Numbered from the stretch's first letter, positions 32,528 through 43,594 are shown. The stretch is DNA of 64,000 nucleotides from Hermatobates lingyangjiaoensis (GCA_026182355.1 JAPFBL010000589.1:96768-160767); one strand, 5' to 3'. The notes: generated by a model from the sequence alone, not told the origin. Made by a program: numbers and translations.

Positions 32528-33395
32528 CTACCTCGATGTGCACATAGATGGACGAGGCACGAACTATGTGACATCAGTATACCAGAAGGAAACGGATAAG
32601 GGCATATACTTAAATGCCAGAAGTGAATGCCCTGAGAGGTACAAGACAGGCACCATATATGCCCTCATACACCGCACATACAAAACCTCATCAACTTGGC
32701 AGATATACAACGAAAGAATAAACCAACTCAGGCAAACCTTTGTGAATAATGGATATACAAATAACGCCTTCGATAAAGTCCTAAATTCCTACTTGGTCAA
32801 TAAGGAAAGAAATACCAATAATGACCCAGACGGAACGGTATACCAGCTGTACTACAGAAACCAGTTCACAAGAGAGTACAAAACAGAAGAAGCCGCACTT
32901 AAGAATATTATACGAAGAAACGTAAAATGCAAACAGCCCAACGACAGAATAAAATTACATATTTATTATAAGGCCCGGACCACAACAAATTTAGTCATTA
33001 AAAACAGCCCCATCACCGCAACCAGCGATCTGCAGAGAGTCAACGTCGTGTACGAATACAAATGTAAAAAAGGAGAGTGTGAGCTCCTGGCTAACGCCAA
33101 GTATATCGGCATGACGAAGACAACGCTTTCCAGACGCCTCACCATGCACCTTCAATCAGGAGCTATAAAGAACCATACCAGACAAGCACACAATTCCGAC
33201 CTATCCCGCCAGGACCTTACAGAAAACACCACCATCATCAGGCAAACCAATGATTACAATAGACTCCCAATCTATGAAGCAATAGAAATATCCAAAAATA
33301 GCCCTATAATCAATAGACAACAAACTGGGATGTCAAGAGTACTCAAGCTACTCGGAGAACAAGCCCCAGCAATAGGCCAAACCAATAACCAATGA
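32528..33395 (+). CDS. PLE RT thumb plus GIY-YIG endonuclease, 5'-truncated
   Basis: About 288 codons remain open to a TGA at 33393-33395, beginning at YLDVHIDGRGTNYVTS, directly after the inverted junction. There is no start codon of its own: an ATG at 32520 belongs to the inverted arm. It keeps the RT thumb (CPERYKTGTIYALIHRTYK, then LRQTFVNNGYTNNAF) and the whole endonuclease. The endonuclease has VVYEYKCKKGECELLANA with two Cys, YIGMTKTTLSRRLTMHLQ, and His residues in AIKNHTRQAHNSD. The RT fingers and YVDD palm are absent. This is the only uninterrupted RT-endonuclease join in the window and shows the true linker lost in copies 1 and 2. It is almost certainly non-functional as a mobile enzyme. 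Confidence 0.85.
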
Positions 33396-33483
33396 GAAGG
33401 AAGAACCACAATAGCACAGCCAATCAGCGCTCACCCCCCCTGACTCTCGGCTATATAAGGAGACCGGTAACCCACCTGTTTTG

Positions 33484-33526
33484 TGTCTTGAAAATGACTG
33501 CAGTAGACAGTCGAAACGCGTCGACA
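33484..33526 (+). ncRNA. Hammerhead-like motif, U3/A8 variant (family M)
   Basis: Stem I TGTC 33484-33487, core TTGAAAA 33488-33494, extra T, stem II GACTG/CAGTC 33496-33512, GAA 33513-33515, palindrome ACGCGT 33516-33521, site base C 33522, stem I return GACA 33523-33526. About 90 bp after the endonuclease stop. Confidence 0.6.
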
Positions 33527-33639
33527 AGAAGAATTCATTCCTTGAACCGTTGTTCTCACAACGAAAAATTAATTTTCCGCAAACTTGAAAAGTTGGAGAA
33601 GAAGATCATCGATCGACAATATTCAGTCGTGTATAACCA

Positions 33640-33642
<3 letters not shown>

Positions 33643-33678
<36 letters not shown>
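33643..33678. repeat. (TA)n microsatellite
   Basis: Joins the truncated end of PLE copy 3 to the left target duplication of the next hAT. Confidence 0.9.
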
Positions 33679-33681
<3 letters not shown>

Positions 33682-34481
33682 TGGCGACTCCTGACCTTTT
33701 TCTTTAGGCATGCAATTTTCATAGAATAAAAGAAATACAGAGAAATACCCTTCTAATTCTCATGTTCAGTCTTTTAATGTTGCACAAAAGGATAATGATG
33801 TATTAAAAACATTTTATGGGGATTTGAATCAGGTTTTATTTGGAAATACTTTTAACATTAACTTTTATTAACCAATACAATAAAAATAGGCAAAAAATGT
33901 TTTTATTAAAGAAAGAGATACACATTACATCATTTGAATAAAAACTTCTTGCAAAATTCTTCGATAACAAAACCATAAAACTTCTCTCTATCTGCCATGA
34001 GATCTTTAAGTAAATGTCTTTCAATTGAAATTAGGGATAAATTAGACAATCGCTCTTCACTTTGGGATCTTCGTAAATAACTTTTAATTCTTTTGAGGGC
34101 AGAAAACGATCTCTCAACACTTGCTGTTGTTATGGGAATAGTCATAACCAAATTCATGAGTTTATAAATTTCCGGAAGACCTGTGTGCAAATCACTTTCC
34201 AGTACGTATTTGAGGAGCTCAGCAAGCCTGAGTTGCAGTGTATGCAAACTTTATTCTTGTTTCTCTTGGCAGTTAAGACCATTTTCATTAACCAGAAATG
34301 ATAAGAGTAAACCCCTGCATTGGGAAGCTTAGCGCAATCATAGAAAATGGTTCCTTAGCGTGTAGTGGAATAAAAAAAAGGGGTTCCTTTAAATATTTCG
34401 AGTCTCAAACATTTTGGTTTCTTTAAAGATAAATTCTATGCATGCAATGCATGTGTTGCATTCCCTGAGAAATCGCCACTG
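33679..34481. mobile_element. hAT element, internally deleted
   Basis: 803 bp bounded by CAGTGGCGACTCCTG and GAGAAATCGCCACTG, imperfect inverted repeats. The flanks are ATATATAT on both sides, compatible with an 8-bp duplication but uninformative because the site is TA repeat. It contains the 3' part of a hAT transposase on the minus strand. Confidence 0.85.
33930..34247 (-). pseudogene. hAT transposase C-terminal dimerisation domain
   Basis: 105 codons open on the minus strand. The core TIPITTASVERSFSALKRIK followed by SYLRRSQSEERLSNLSLISI is the hallmark of the hAT C-terminal dimerisation region (Pfam Dimer_Tnp_hAT). It is close to the ZMYM/TTF-zinc-finger transposase-like proteins of animals. 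The catalytic RNase H-like part and N-terminal zinc finger are absent, so this is the tail of a once longer gene. The ATG at its start is incidental. It lies wholly inside the hAT termini at 33679-34481. Confidence 0.9.
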
Positions 34482-34490
34482 ATATATATA

Positions 34491-34645
34491 TTTAACTTTA
34501 ACACATAGAAAAGAACACAGAAAGTCACTACAGAACTCAATTCGATATTTCGACATCTGTCGTCATCGGGAAGAAGTGCAAAGCACTCACGTTGATAAGC
34601 AAATTGCCAATGCGGTCTTCGTCAGAGTTAAAAAAACTCTGATAT
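34491..34645. mobile_element. Family J and family G fragments
   Basis: A minus-strand motif reads CCGAUGA, extra C, GAC/GUC hairpin, GAA, palindrome AUAU, C, preceded by the family J terminus AACACATAGAAAAGAACACA. A shortened G-family piece (GCGGTCTTCGTCAGAGTTAA) follows, then (TA)n. Confidence 0.5.
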
Positions 34646-34649
34646 ATAT

Positions 34650-34778
34650 ATATTAGTACAAGTGGGCAGCAGATCTTCTTGGAGACAGATGGAATTGAAA
34701 TGTGCAGCAGCCTCTGCATGAACGACCTTTCTACTGATAGCCTCTATTTTTCGTACAATCGTCCGTTGCTCTAGAGGT
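34650..34778 (-). pseudogene. PLE ORF N-terminal fragment
   Basis: Minus strand peptide ..AEAAAHFNSICLQEDLLPTCTNI, matching the coding PLEs (..CIKEGLLPKYTNI) and the plus-strand fragment at 36.8 kb. Ends in (TA)n. Confidence 0.55.
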
Positions 34779-34804
34779 AACTTCAATAAATGATTGGCCA
34801 GAGA

Positions 34805-36456
34805 CATATAGAAAAATCTGGAGTGGCCTACACTCTACTTTACTATAAGTAACTCAATGTCAAATTTCTTGAGTATATAAAACATAACGTATCATTTAAG
34901 CATAACATAAATATCTAAATGGGATATAATTAATAGCATTGCATTCGTGAGGTAGTACAGATAGTGATTGAAGGACATATGAATTTATAAGCTTATTTTT
35001 GTACATCACAAATAATTTATTATTTGCAAATAATTTCATTAGTATAACTACAGCAGTAATAACATTTTTGAAAAACCAATGTGAACATTTCTTGAAACGA
35101 AATATTATCCTACAAGAGAACATGGCTATTGTTCAAATAGCCAGTAGATTTCTTACATCGTTTACTTGACATCCTTCTACATTGAATATTAATGTAAAAT
35201 TTTCAAATTTGAAACAGTAAAATACCCTTTTTTTTCTCTGAAAAACATCTTAAACAGCGAAGAAAATGTTGTTTTAAGGTGATTTGTTAATTAAAGATGT
35301 ACGATAATTACAGTTATTAATCTCTAAACGAAAGATTTATATTTTGAATTATCTTTTACATTTTTGGTTTTTAACAGAATTATTATACTGGGAATTTTAT
35401 GGCTTCTTAGTATTTAATAAGATCATTTTCCTTCCCCTTTGTCAAATAACATATATACGAATTTTTTTTTAATGAGTGTTATCATTTACCTGCACAATAT
35501 TATTCCTCTTACATCTCTTATAAGTCAATAATATATTTTCATTTTTCCATTAGAAACATCAATTTTATCTCAGTGGATTTGCTCAAAAAATTTCTAAGTC
35601 AATGTAAACAATGTAAAAAAATACAAAAAAATCGACAAGTATAGCAGGTGATCTCTTAGTCTAGGATAAACAAAGAGTTTTTATATCGTTATTGCTCTTT
35701 CCCGTAATTGAAACTTCATGATTTTTTTTTGTGATTTGCTAATTTTTTGTTCCATTTTTGGTCAAATTTTCATTATTTTTTAACGAGCCATTTAGCGTCA
35801 AAAAAACATTTTCTGAAAACACAAATCGTACTGTAACGCCCCTTTAGCGAATGTAATTTTAGAAAAAAATATCTCAACTCATTCTCCATATAATGTTCTA
35901 TTTATAGGCATAGTTTCATTCTTGTTTGTCAAACAGTATGGCTTGTATGGCTCTCACAAGGTTTGAGATTGAATTATAAGTCAAAATTTTTACATTTTAT
36001 TGAAAAAAAAATATTTCCTATTGTTTTAAAATTCTGAATATATTTTTTGTTTGTTGCATTTAAAACCTCAAAGATAATGTCAAAATTTCAAAACTCTAGG
36101 ATTATCAGTATAGGAGAAATAAATGTTTTAAAAAAACGGTTTTTGGCAAAAAAAGGGACTTTTCCATCATGCATAATTCTTCCCAAACAATAGGGATCTT
36201 CGTCTTTATGAGGCCCATTTTTGTGTAAAATATCAACTTGATCCATCAAAGATTCTGGACCGTAGCGTGGTAACAAGCAATGCTAACACACGCACCCACC
36301 CACGCACCCACCCACCCACCCACCCACCCACACACACACACAGACATCATCGTAAAAACGTCATAAAACGACTTCTGGGACCTCAAAACATGTAATTTCG
36401 TCAAAATCTCGAGATCGAATTTTTTCACGATCACTATACTTTACTTATAGTAAAGT
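34805..36456 (-). mobile_element. Q repeat, copy 2
   Basis: 1.65 kb, the longest copy with copy 4. 3' end AATCTGGAGTGGCCTACACT then ACTATAAGTAA; 5' end CTATACTTTACTTATAGTAA. The variable tract (about 36280-36345) is (CCCA)n-like instead of the (CA)n of copy 1. The peptide frame YGPESLMDQVDILHKNGPHK continues to DEDPYCLGRIMHDGK. Confidence 0.65.
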
Positions 36457-36518
36457 AAAAAAGTAAACTACTGATAAAACTAAATGACTATATTGAAAAC
36501 ACGATACACTAAAAATGG

Positions 36519-36555
36519 AACAAGCTTTCGACCATACATTGGTCATCTTCAGGTT
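36519..36555 (-). ncRNA. Hammerhead-like motif (36.5 kb)
   Basis: Minus strand: stem I AAC/GUU, core CUGAAGA, extra U, stem II GACC/GGUC with loop AAUGUAU, GAA, palindrome AGCU, site base U. Fully consensus core. Confidence 0.6.
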
Positions 36556-36744
36556 TAAAATATGTTAAAACTAAGTATAATATCAATAACAAATTAATAA
36601 ATGAATATTTAACACTAAACAAAACAGGTGTAACAAAAAATAAAACAGGAGAGAATACAGTACATGAAAGTAAGACAAAACAAAATAAAAAAGGTTATAG
36701 CAGGGTTGTAACAACATTCAGGTCGGACCCTCAGTTGTTGCCAA

Positions 36745-36866
36745 CCCTTCTAGATTCAAGATCTCTAACAAGACCTCTAGAGCAACGGAGGATTGTACGA
36801 AAAATAGAGGCTATCTGTAGAAAGGTCGTTAATGCAGAGGCTGCTGCACATTTCAATTCCATATAT
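36745..36866 (+). pseudogene. PLE ORF N-terminal fragment
   Basis: Plus strand PLEQRRIVRKIEAICRKVVN then AEAAAHFNS, homologous to EKLIFRKLEKLEKKIIDRQ of PLE copy 2. A hammerhead-like motif lies about 200 bp away on the other strand. Ends in (TA)n. Confidence 0.5.
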
Positions 36867-36894
36867 GGTATATATAGATAATATATATATATTT

Positions 36895-36998
36895 ATCAGT
36901 TCGGTTTTTGACACTGATGAAGACCGCTTATTACATTGGTCATTGATTGGTTTGATCATTGATTGTTATTTCATGTGTTTTTATGAAATCTTTATATA
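36895..36998 (+). mobile_element. Family G half-element, degraded
   Basis: Contains GACACTGATGAAGACCGCTT and the G terminus TTTGATCATTGATTGTTATT, but the GAA and palindrome are deleted. Confidence 0.5.
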
Positions 36999-37011
36999 TA
37001 TATATATGATT

Positions 37012-37129
37012 TGTTGCGATGTTGACCAATGGAGTAGAGTTACAGGTCCATGCGTAAGGTCCCAGTACTGGGACCTTACGCATGGACCTGTAACTCTACT
37101 CCCATTGGTCAACATCGCAACAAATCATA
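37012..37129. repeat. Near-perfect 118-bp palindrome
   Basis: Arms of about 59 bp meet at CCCAGTACTGGG with one inserted C in the right arm. No hammerhead core. It lies between (TA)n tracts like the fold-backs. Confidence 0.85.
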
Positions 37130-37141
37130 TTCCTTTCCCCG

Positions 37142-37153
37142 GACAACTCATAG

Positions 37154-37243
<90 letters not shown>
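37142..37243. repeat. (TA)n microsatellite
   Basis: About 100 bp, one of the longest TA arrays in the window, with a single phase slip. Confidence 0.95.
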
Positions 37244-37247
<4 letters not shown>

Positions 37248-37309
37248 CACACTCTTAAAGTGAATATTCATCCTGCTGAAGTAAGTTCTGCTTCTGAAGA
37301 GGAAGTATA

Positions 37310-38000
37310 GACAACTATTACTTCACAAATCACATAAGCAAACAAAATAAATAAACCCCATTTAGCCTCATAGAAGTAACATTAAAATATTATTGAGTAT
37401 AGCCTATTTTTTTTACATGTTAGATTTTTTTCTTATGTGATCTGGATTGATGTAAAATTATTCACTGGGAGCCTGCACAGAACCACTAGTCATTGAGTGA
37501 ACAATAACAAGTACTGCTAAACGTTTTAAACAATAATATATATTTCTCTTTAATTGAAACTCTTTTTATGGTTATTTAGATTAGAATAACATGAATTAAA
37601 AAACCAGGAATGTGGTTATTTTTTTTTAATCAACCAAATACTATTATTTCAATTTAAATCGTATTTAATAAGTTCAAATACGGGAAGCTGGTATTCAATT
37701 AAACCAACAGTAATTTTGCTTAATTGAAAATCTTTAAAACCATTCCTTGTGTTTCTTTATTATCATACACCGGAATCATAAAAAAGTCAAACAAATAAAG
37801 GAACATTATAATTGAAAAATTATATTTTTACAATATTTACAAGAATAATATGTTTTTATTAAAGAATTTTTTATAAACGAACAAGATATTAATGAAGTAT
37901 TTCAATTTTTAATATCCCTGATGTAAACTATTGGAGACACTCCATAAATGTAATTGTTTTTATTTTACGAATATATCCATACATAATCCATGGATGTATA
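37310..38000. other. No gene seen
   Basis: AT-rich; no supported feature. Confidence 0.5.
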
Positions 38001-38014
38001 TGATCTAGTAAAAA

Positions 38015-38615
38015 TATACTACTTTACTATAAGTAAAGTATAGTGATCGCGAAAAAATTTCATCTCGAGATTTTGACGGAATTACATGTTTGGAGGTCCC
38101 AGAAGTCGATTTATGAACATTTTTCGATGATATCCGTATGGGTGTATGTGGGTGGGTCGGTGGGTGATGCGTACATATCCAAAGAATGTGGAGATGCTAC
38201 GGTCCAGAATCTTTGATGGATCAAGTTGATATTTTACACAATATTGAACCTCATAGTGTAGATAATCCCTACTGTTGGGAGGAATTATGCATGACAGCAA
38301 AGTCATCACTTTTTTTGGTTTTTAGACAAAAAAACTTGTTTTTAGACATTTTGTTTTCTCCTAAACTACTAATTCTAGAGTCATAAAATTTTGCCATTGT
38401 CTTCAAGACTACAAAAGCAATAAAATAAGAAATATATATTCAGGTTTTTAAAACAACAGAAAATTTTATTCAATAAAATGTAAAAATTTTGACTTATAAA
38501 TCAATTTGAAAGCTAGTGAGAGCAATACAAGCCATACTGTTTGATATATATTGTTTACTTGATTGTTATAGTAAAGTTGAGTGTAGGCCACTGCAGATTT
38601 TTTTTACTTCATTTC
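38015..38615 (+). mobile_element. Q repeat, copy 3, internally deleted
   Basis: Starts ACTTTACTATAAGTAAAGTA at about 38025 and ends TAGTAAAGTTGAGTGTAGGC near 38580, but lacks about 1 kb of interior. The variable tract is short (GTATGTGGGTGGGTCGGTGG). The YGPESLMDQVDILH frame is present. Confidence 0.6.
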
Positions 38616-38619
38616 GTCA

Positions 38620-39165
38620 CTCTCTTTTATTCTTTTAAAAAAAGAAATACCTACCTTTCGACCACGAATCAATCTTCTTCAGGTAGATAAATAAGATTTT
38701 TTGAATAATTTTTAAAGTACACTGATTATTCGGAGATTATGATTAACTATGGGTAAATTATTATTGTTATTTATGTGTTGTAATCTCGAAAGTGACAGTT
38801 TAAAATAGTATAAAGTAAAGTTATTACTTTTATCTCTGAATAAGATCAATTGTTGGTTGAAAGTTGGGAAGTTTGATTCATAGAATAGTAATAAGGGTTA
38901 ACGAAGTAAAATCAAGAATATTTGACTGAAGAAAAGTTATTAATGATAACCGAGAGGAAATAACTCTTTAGGTCTGCAATGCTTTATTATATTTTAGAGA
39001 TAGTTTAGGTTATGTTATGGTAGGTAAGGTTATGTTACAGTGACAGTTACACAGTGATACTGTGGTAGCATAAGGCCGAACATTTGCTCTTTGTGATACT
39101 AAAAAATTAGCATTCAACCTTAACAGTTCTAAATGTTGCCTAACACAAGTATATTTGAAGTTCGG
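38620..39165. other. Unassigned, with a degraded motif
   Basis: Near 38645-38690 (minus) CTGAAGA, a mismatched hairpin and GAA occur, but no palindrome follows (AGGTAG). Otherwise AT-rich without genes. Confidence 0.4.
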
Positions 39166-39169
39166 ATAT

Positions 39170-39475
39170 TTAAGGGGTACCTGACATGATACAGGCTCGA
39201 GGCCGACGGCTGAACGTCCTCTCGGAGAGACCACTTGCCCAGATTTTTTTTTTGCTGTGAGGTGAGAATAAATCATAAAAAAATTTATGATTCTAGATCG
39301 GGAATCCTAAATTTTGCCTAACTCAGGTGTATTTAGAATTGGAGATCTTTAACGAGTATCTTACACGAGACTGATGGCTTAATGTACTCTACGATGGACA
39401 ATGTACCAGAGTAGGGACTGAACCCTGGGCTGACCAACCCAGAAGCCTACACATTGCAACTCAGCAAGCCTGGCT
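39170..39475 (-). mobile_element. Two joined tRNA-headed SINEs
   Basis: 39285-39475 is a copy with a diverged head (ACCCTGGGCTGACC region on the plus strand). 39170-39266 is the body of a second, headless copy (GGTACCTGACATGATACAGG, GAGGCCGACGGCTGAACGTC). They are joined head-to-tail in the same orientation. Confidence 0.65.
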
Positions 39476-39659
39476 CCTGAGTACATAATTCATTTTATAC
39501 ATCACTTTAAATAATTCAATCTATTTAGCAAGCTTTCTTTTCATAAGTATTTATTTATTACTCTACTGTAAGAAGTAATAATCAGGAAATAAATCTCACA
39601 TATGTGATATTTATTGTTTTTGTTATAAACATTCTAAAATTTAAATTTCATTAATTTAT

Positions 39660-39775
39660 TGAGATTTATTCACATCCCACGTGAATAAATTGAGAGCAAG
39701 AGTGGGTATTGAACCCCAGATCTACCAGTCCAGAGGCGAGCACGTTGCCACTGAGCTTCGCTGCTCCCCTGCTTC
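39660..39775 (-). mobile_element. tRNA-headed SINE, truncated
   Basis: Head and first body block only: minus strand AGCTCAGTGGCAACGTGCTC, box B GGGGTTCAATACCC, then CTCAATTTATTCACGTG. Confidence 0.7.
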
Positions 39776-39785
39776 TGAGGTGATA

Positions 39786-39830
39786 TGACCTGATGAAGAA
39801 CACTAAATGTTTGAAACGCGTCTACGTTGA
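39786..39830 (+). ncRNA. Hammerhead-like motif (family L)
   Basis: CTGATGA 39790-39796, extra A, stem II GAACA/TGTTT, GAA 39813-39815, palindrome ACGCGT, site base C 39822. Stem I pairing is poor here. Followed by AGTAAAATCTTTTGTTTAGA, the family L trailer. Confidence 0.5.
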
Positions 39831-39859
39831 GTAAAATCTTTTGTTTAGATCGGGGGTGG

Positions 39860-40840
39860 GCAACCTCTGGCACGCAAGAGCACAGGTTACCCTTAGCACA
39901 GATGCAAACACATGTTACCCTAAGCACAGATAAAAAAAAACTACTTTTCTTGGGGTATAAGCTTTCATGTCATGACAGTATATATACGTTGTGGTGGTGA
40001 AGAGGTTTAAGCTCAACGAAACTAAAAAGGTCTCAAGAAAAAGAAGTTGATCTTGTTGCCATAGTTACCTTCTTTTTTTAAAAGGTTAAATATTTTTTTT
40101 CTGCTTTCTTATACAATGTTTTACTGCACTGAGGTAATTTATTTATTTATTTTTTTAAAGTTCTTAAGAGACACCAAATATGTTCTTAAAAAAAATGGCC
40201 GGCACGTAGAAAAAGTTTGCGTCAGAGACTTGGCTGATTTTGGCACGCAATCTCAAAAAGGTTGCCTAGATACTTATTATTTCTTCCTCTTATTCTAATC
40301 ATTAAATAGAATTATTTTAAGAAGTGGAAAAAGATTGTAAAATAGGAATCTGTTAAGAAAAAGTTAAACAAAAAAAATTGACATGTTACATAATCAGAGA
40401 TAATAAACATGACATTGTTTTCTTTTCTCTAAATACCCGTCCAGTAGTTATATCCTAGTTGACACAGGGTGCAATGTAGGGTGATTAATCATAATTCCCC
40501 CTCCATCCGTCTACAACTAAACAAGTCTACAACACTTAGCAGACTCCTCAAAATATTTCATTCAAGTTCATTTTAGTCTGCCAGTCATCTTAACAAATCG
40601 AATTCTTTTCTTTTTCTGCGCTTTGTTATCTACTCGCAGTTTTTCTAAAAGGACTGTAATCATACTGCTAATTTATTTATCATTCCAGTCATTTATTTAT
40701 TTGTCCATGAATGTTTTCCAGTTTTTTATTTATTCTGACAATATAAAGACTGCTCCTTTAACACCTATAATTTAATTAATATACCTAATATTATTAATTT
40801 ATTAATTCATTTAATAATAATAATAATAATAATATTAATA
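39860..40840. other. Unassigned
   Basis: Begins with GGGGGTGGGCAACCTCTGGC, which looks like one hAT-type end, but no matching right end or target duplication was found. AT-rich beyond. No gene. Confidence 0.35.
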
Positions 40841-40844
40841 AACA

Positions 40845-41180
40845 CTTTTTCTTCTTCTTGGAATTTGTCAGGGTTAATATACGGAATGACCTTTTCACCA
40901 AAGTTTCGTCTTTATTTTAAGACATTCTCGGGCTATTAACTAACAAAAAACAACGGAAATTTGTCATATCTACTTTACAATCATCAAAACAAATTAAAAA
41001 AAACTTACTCAAGGCTATCTGGAATTTTTTATGATGATTGTAAAGTAGATATGACAAATGCTCATTGTTTTTTGTTAATTTATGGCCCTGAGGATGTCTT
41101 AAAATAAAGATGAAACGTTGGCGAAAAGGTGATTCCGTATATTAACCCTGACCAAACTCCAAGAAGAAGAAAAAGTGTTT
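40845..41180. mobile_element. PLE-type fold-back, family P
   Basis: Arms of about 150 bp share CTTCTTCTTGGAATTTGTCA and its mirror TTGG..CAAGAAGAAGA. The left arm motif (minus) is CCGAGAA with a damaged palindrome (ACTTTG). The right arm is intact. Confidence 0.7.
41085..41122 (+). ncRNA. Hammerhead-like motif (family P)
   Basis: Stem I GCC 41085-41087, core CTGAGGA 41088-41094, extra T, stem II GTCTT/AAGAT, GAA 41112-41114, palindrome ACGT 41115-41118, site base T 41119, stem I return GGC. Confidence 0.6.
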
Positions 41181-41184
41181 ATTA

Positions 41185-42325
41185 GTAAATTGTGGTCAAG
41201 AAAACAATACCTTAAAGTTATTAATTTAATATTATTAATTTAATTTATTATTATTAATAATAAAATTATTAATTTATTAATAAGATTAATAAAAACAAAA
41301 ATTTTATTAATGCTTATTTTTTTAATTAATAACATTAATGTGTTATTTATTAATTACAATTTTAATCAAGGAAATCGGTTTAATTAATAATATTTATTAC
41401 AACATTTTAAAATTGTTAGTAAATATTATTATTGCATTCTCTAATAATGTTATTAATTAAATATGATTAATTTCTGTTTATTTCAATCTATACAGTGTTT
41501 GAGTCTATCTTACATGCTTTATCTACTTAATGTATTCTGTATACCTAGTTTTCGACCATCTTGTGTATGCATATATAAATCGTTAAGTTTTAAAACTTGA
41601 TATATCTAGAATTAAAGGAAAATAAGAGAATTTTTTTCAAGAATCTGTTAGTATTTAAGGTTTCAATCAAGTATTTTATTATGACGTTTGCATTATTTTG
41701 TATGTTACATCAATGATAATATTAATTACGTATTAGAAATAGTAGTGAACAACGGTCTTTACAAAAACGAAAAAATGTGATGAATCACTTTAAAAAGAAT
41801 GCAGTAAACACTAAACTTAAAAAAATCTAAGTTATTATTTATTTAAATACTATTAACAGACTTATGGGTCAATATTTTGAACATTCTAGAGAATAACTAC
41901 CAGATTTGTAAATCTTTGAAACATTCAAAGTTTCAACTATGGGATATAAAAAAAGAAAACTTTGTTTATGAAATCCATATATTATTTAGAAAAGGTGGTA
42001 TAAACTACTATAAAAACAGGGAAAAACTTGCTTCGGCTATTCTGAGGTCTTCGGAATGACTAATTCAAGTAATGCGGTCGTTGGCAAGAAAAGAGTGTGC
42101 TTAATTTTGCTAGGTGAGAAACATTAACTCTAGAAGTTAGACAAGAGAATGATGGCCTTAAATATAATATGATAACAGAGTTACTCGTAGATCAATGCTT
42201 TGCCTAGGGAAATGTGCAAAGTTGCTGAAAATTAGACTGTGTTGTAAGAATATTCTAACAAATTAATTCCGCAGTTAGAATAAAACATTCAAACGCCTAA
42301 GAATATTTACAAGCCATTAGAGAAC
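41185..42325. other. No gene seen
   Basis: Very AT-rich, with TTATTAAT-type runs at 41220-41470. A 60-codon frame near 41877 has no recognisable feature. Confidence 0.5.
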
Positions 42326-42328
<3 letters not shown>

Positions 42329-42391
<63 letters not shown>

Positions 42392-42400
42392 TATATATAT
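42329..42400. repeat. (CA)n(TA)n microsatellite
   Basis: CA repeat passing directly into TA repeat. The same compound form occurs at 44.57 kb, also beside a fold-back. Confidence 0.95.
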
Positions 42401-42404
42401 AATC

Positions 42405-42610
42405 TTTAACCCATAGAAGAGAACACAGAAAGTCACTACAGAACTCACTTCGATATTTTGACAGTCGTCGTCATCGGCAAGAAGACCCGCTTCTCAACGC
42501 GAGTACTTCGCACTTCTTCCCGATGAGGACGGACATCGAAATTTCGAAGTGAGTTCTATAGTGACTTCCTGTGTTCTTTCCTATGTGTTAAAGTTTTTAT
42601 TGTCCACACG
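42405..42610. mobile_element. PLE-type fold-back, family J
   Basis: Arms with TAACCCATAGAAGAGAACAC and its mirror. The right motif reads CCGATGA, hairpin, GAA, ATTT, so U4 is C and the palindrome is broken. The left motif (minus) is CCGAUGA..GUC, AAA, AUAU, C. Both probably dead. Confidence 0.6.
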
Positions 42611-42639
42611 GACCTTTAATTTATTGAAAATATATATAT

Positions 42640-42775
42640 GTCAGAGTCAACGCTGACGAAGACCGCTTGTTACGGTTGAAAGATCTTAGTCTTGTTTTCC
42701 CATTTCATAATGTGGGTTTGATCATCATTTGTTATTTCACGTGTTTTTTTGAAAATCTTTATATATATATTATAT
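42640..42775 (+). mobile_element. Family G half-element
   Basis: GCTGACGA, extra A, GACCG/CGGTT hairpin, GAA, AGATCT, T, AGTC, then the G terminus with TTTGATCATCATTTGTTATT. The opposing arm is missing. Ends in (TA)n. Confidence 0.6.
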
Positions 42776-42931
42776 ATATATAACCTCATTAAAGATCTTG
42801 CCAACATTAAGTTTAGTATGTTTCCTACATACCTTTTCAAGGTTTCGAATGCTACCTTTCCACTCTGTGGTAACCATATAAATTAAATCACCGATTTTTT
42901 TTATCTTTCATTGTTATTTTCATATTACATT

Positions 42932-42967
42932 TCCGACGTTTCGGTCTACTTTGACCATTTTCAAGGA
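42932..42967 (-). ncRNA. Hammerhead-like motif, U3/A8 variant (family E)
   Basis: Minus strand: stem I UCC/GGA, UUGAAAA, extra U, stem II GGUC/GACC, GAA, palindrome ACGU, site base C. Confidence 0.55.
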
Positions 42968-43339
42968 TTCTATATACAAGGTTTTTTTAAAACAATTCTA
43001 ATAAATAACTTATTTACAATGACAATTACCTCACTTCTATCAAACATAACTAATAATAAAAAATTATTTTAAAAAAACACTACCTTAATACACATGAGTA
43101 ACAGGTTTGCTACAAAAATTTTAAAGTTACATTCGTGAAAAAAAACTATTTAGTGATTTAAAAAATGTTGTGTAAATGTTCATGTAGGGAATTTTGTAGC
43201 AAACCTGTTACTCATGTGTATTAAGGTAGTGTTTTTTAAAAGAATATTTTATTATTAGTTATGTTTGATAGAAGTGAGGTAATTGTCATTGTAAATAAGT
43301 ATTTATTAGAATTGTTTTAAAAAAACCTTTTAATATAAA

Positions 43340-43375
43340 TCCTTGAAAATGGTCAACGTAGACCGAAACGTCGGA
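43340..43375 (+). ncRNA. Hammerhead-like motif, U3/A8 variant (family E)
   Basis: Core TTGAAAA 43343-43349, extra T, stem II GGTC/GACC 43351-43364, GAA 43365-43367, ACGT 43368-43371, C 43372, GGA 43373-43375 pairing with TCC. Confidence 0.55.
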
Positions 43376-43594
43376 AATGTAATATGAAAAAATACAATGA
43401 AAGAAAAAAAAATCGGGATTAATTTATATGGTACCACAGAGATGGAAAGGTAGCATTCGAAACCTTGAAAAGGTATGTAGAAACATACTAAACTTAATGT
43501 TGGCAAGATCTTTAATGAGGTTGTTTAAAAGAAGGTCTGCTCCCAAAGTATAACCAAAAAAAATTATATATATATATATATTATATATATAATC

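Larger units (their letters stand above)
31838..33643 (+). mobile_element. PLE copy 3, 5'-truncated with inverted 3' end
   Basis: The plus-strand body runs 32528-33643. Its 5' side is fused to an inverted copy of its own 3' end (31838-32527). The fusion falls between TTTGTTGTG and CTACCTCGATG. The inverted part doubles as the upstream pLTR of PLE copy 2. The plan is the same as PLE copy 1. The 3' end is cut at CCAATCA and runs into (TA)n. Confidence 0.8.
42785..43525. mobile_element. PLE-type fold-back, family E
   Basis: The largest non-coding fold-back: arms of about 320 bp (outer ends TTAAAGATCTTGCCAACATT and its mirror) with a loop of about 90 bp. The arms differ by scattered indels. Each holds a U3/A8 hammerhead-like motif. 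Confidence 0.75.

Noticed and set aside
39855..39935. hAT element beginning GTGGGCAACCTCTGGC
   Set aside because: Only one end looks hAT-like; no opposite terminus or 8-bp duplication was found.
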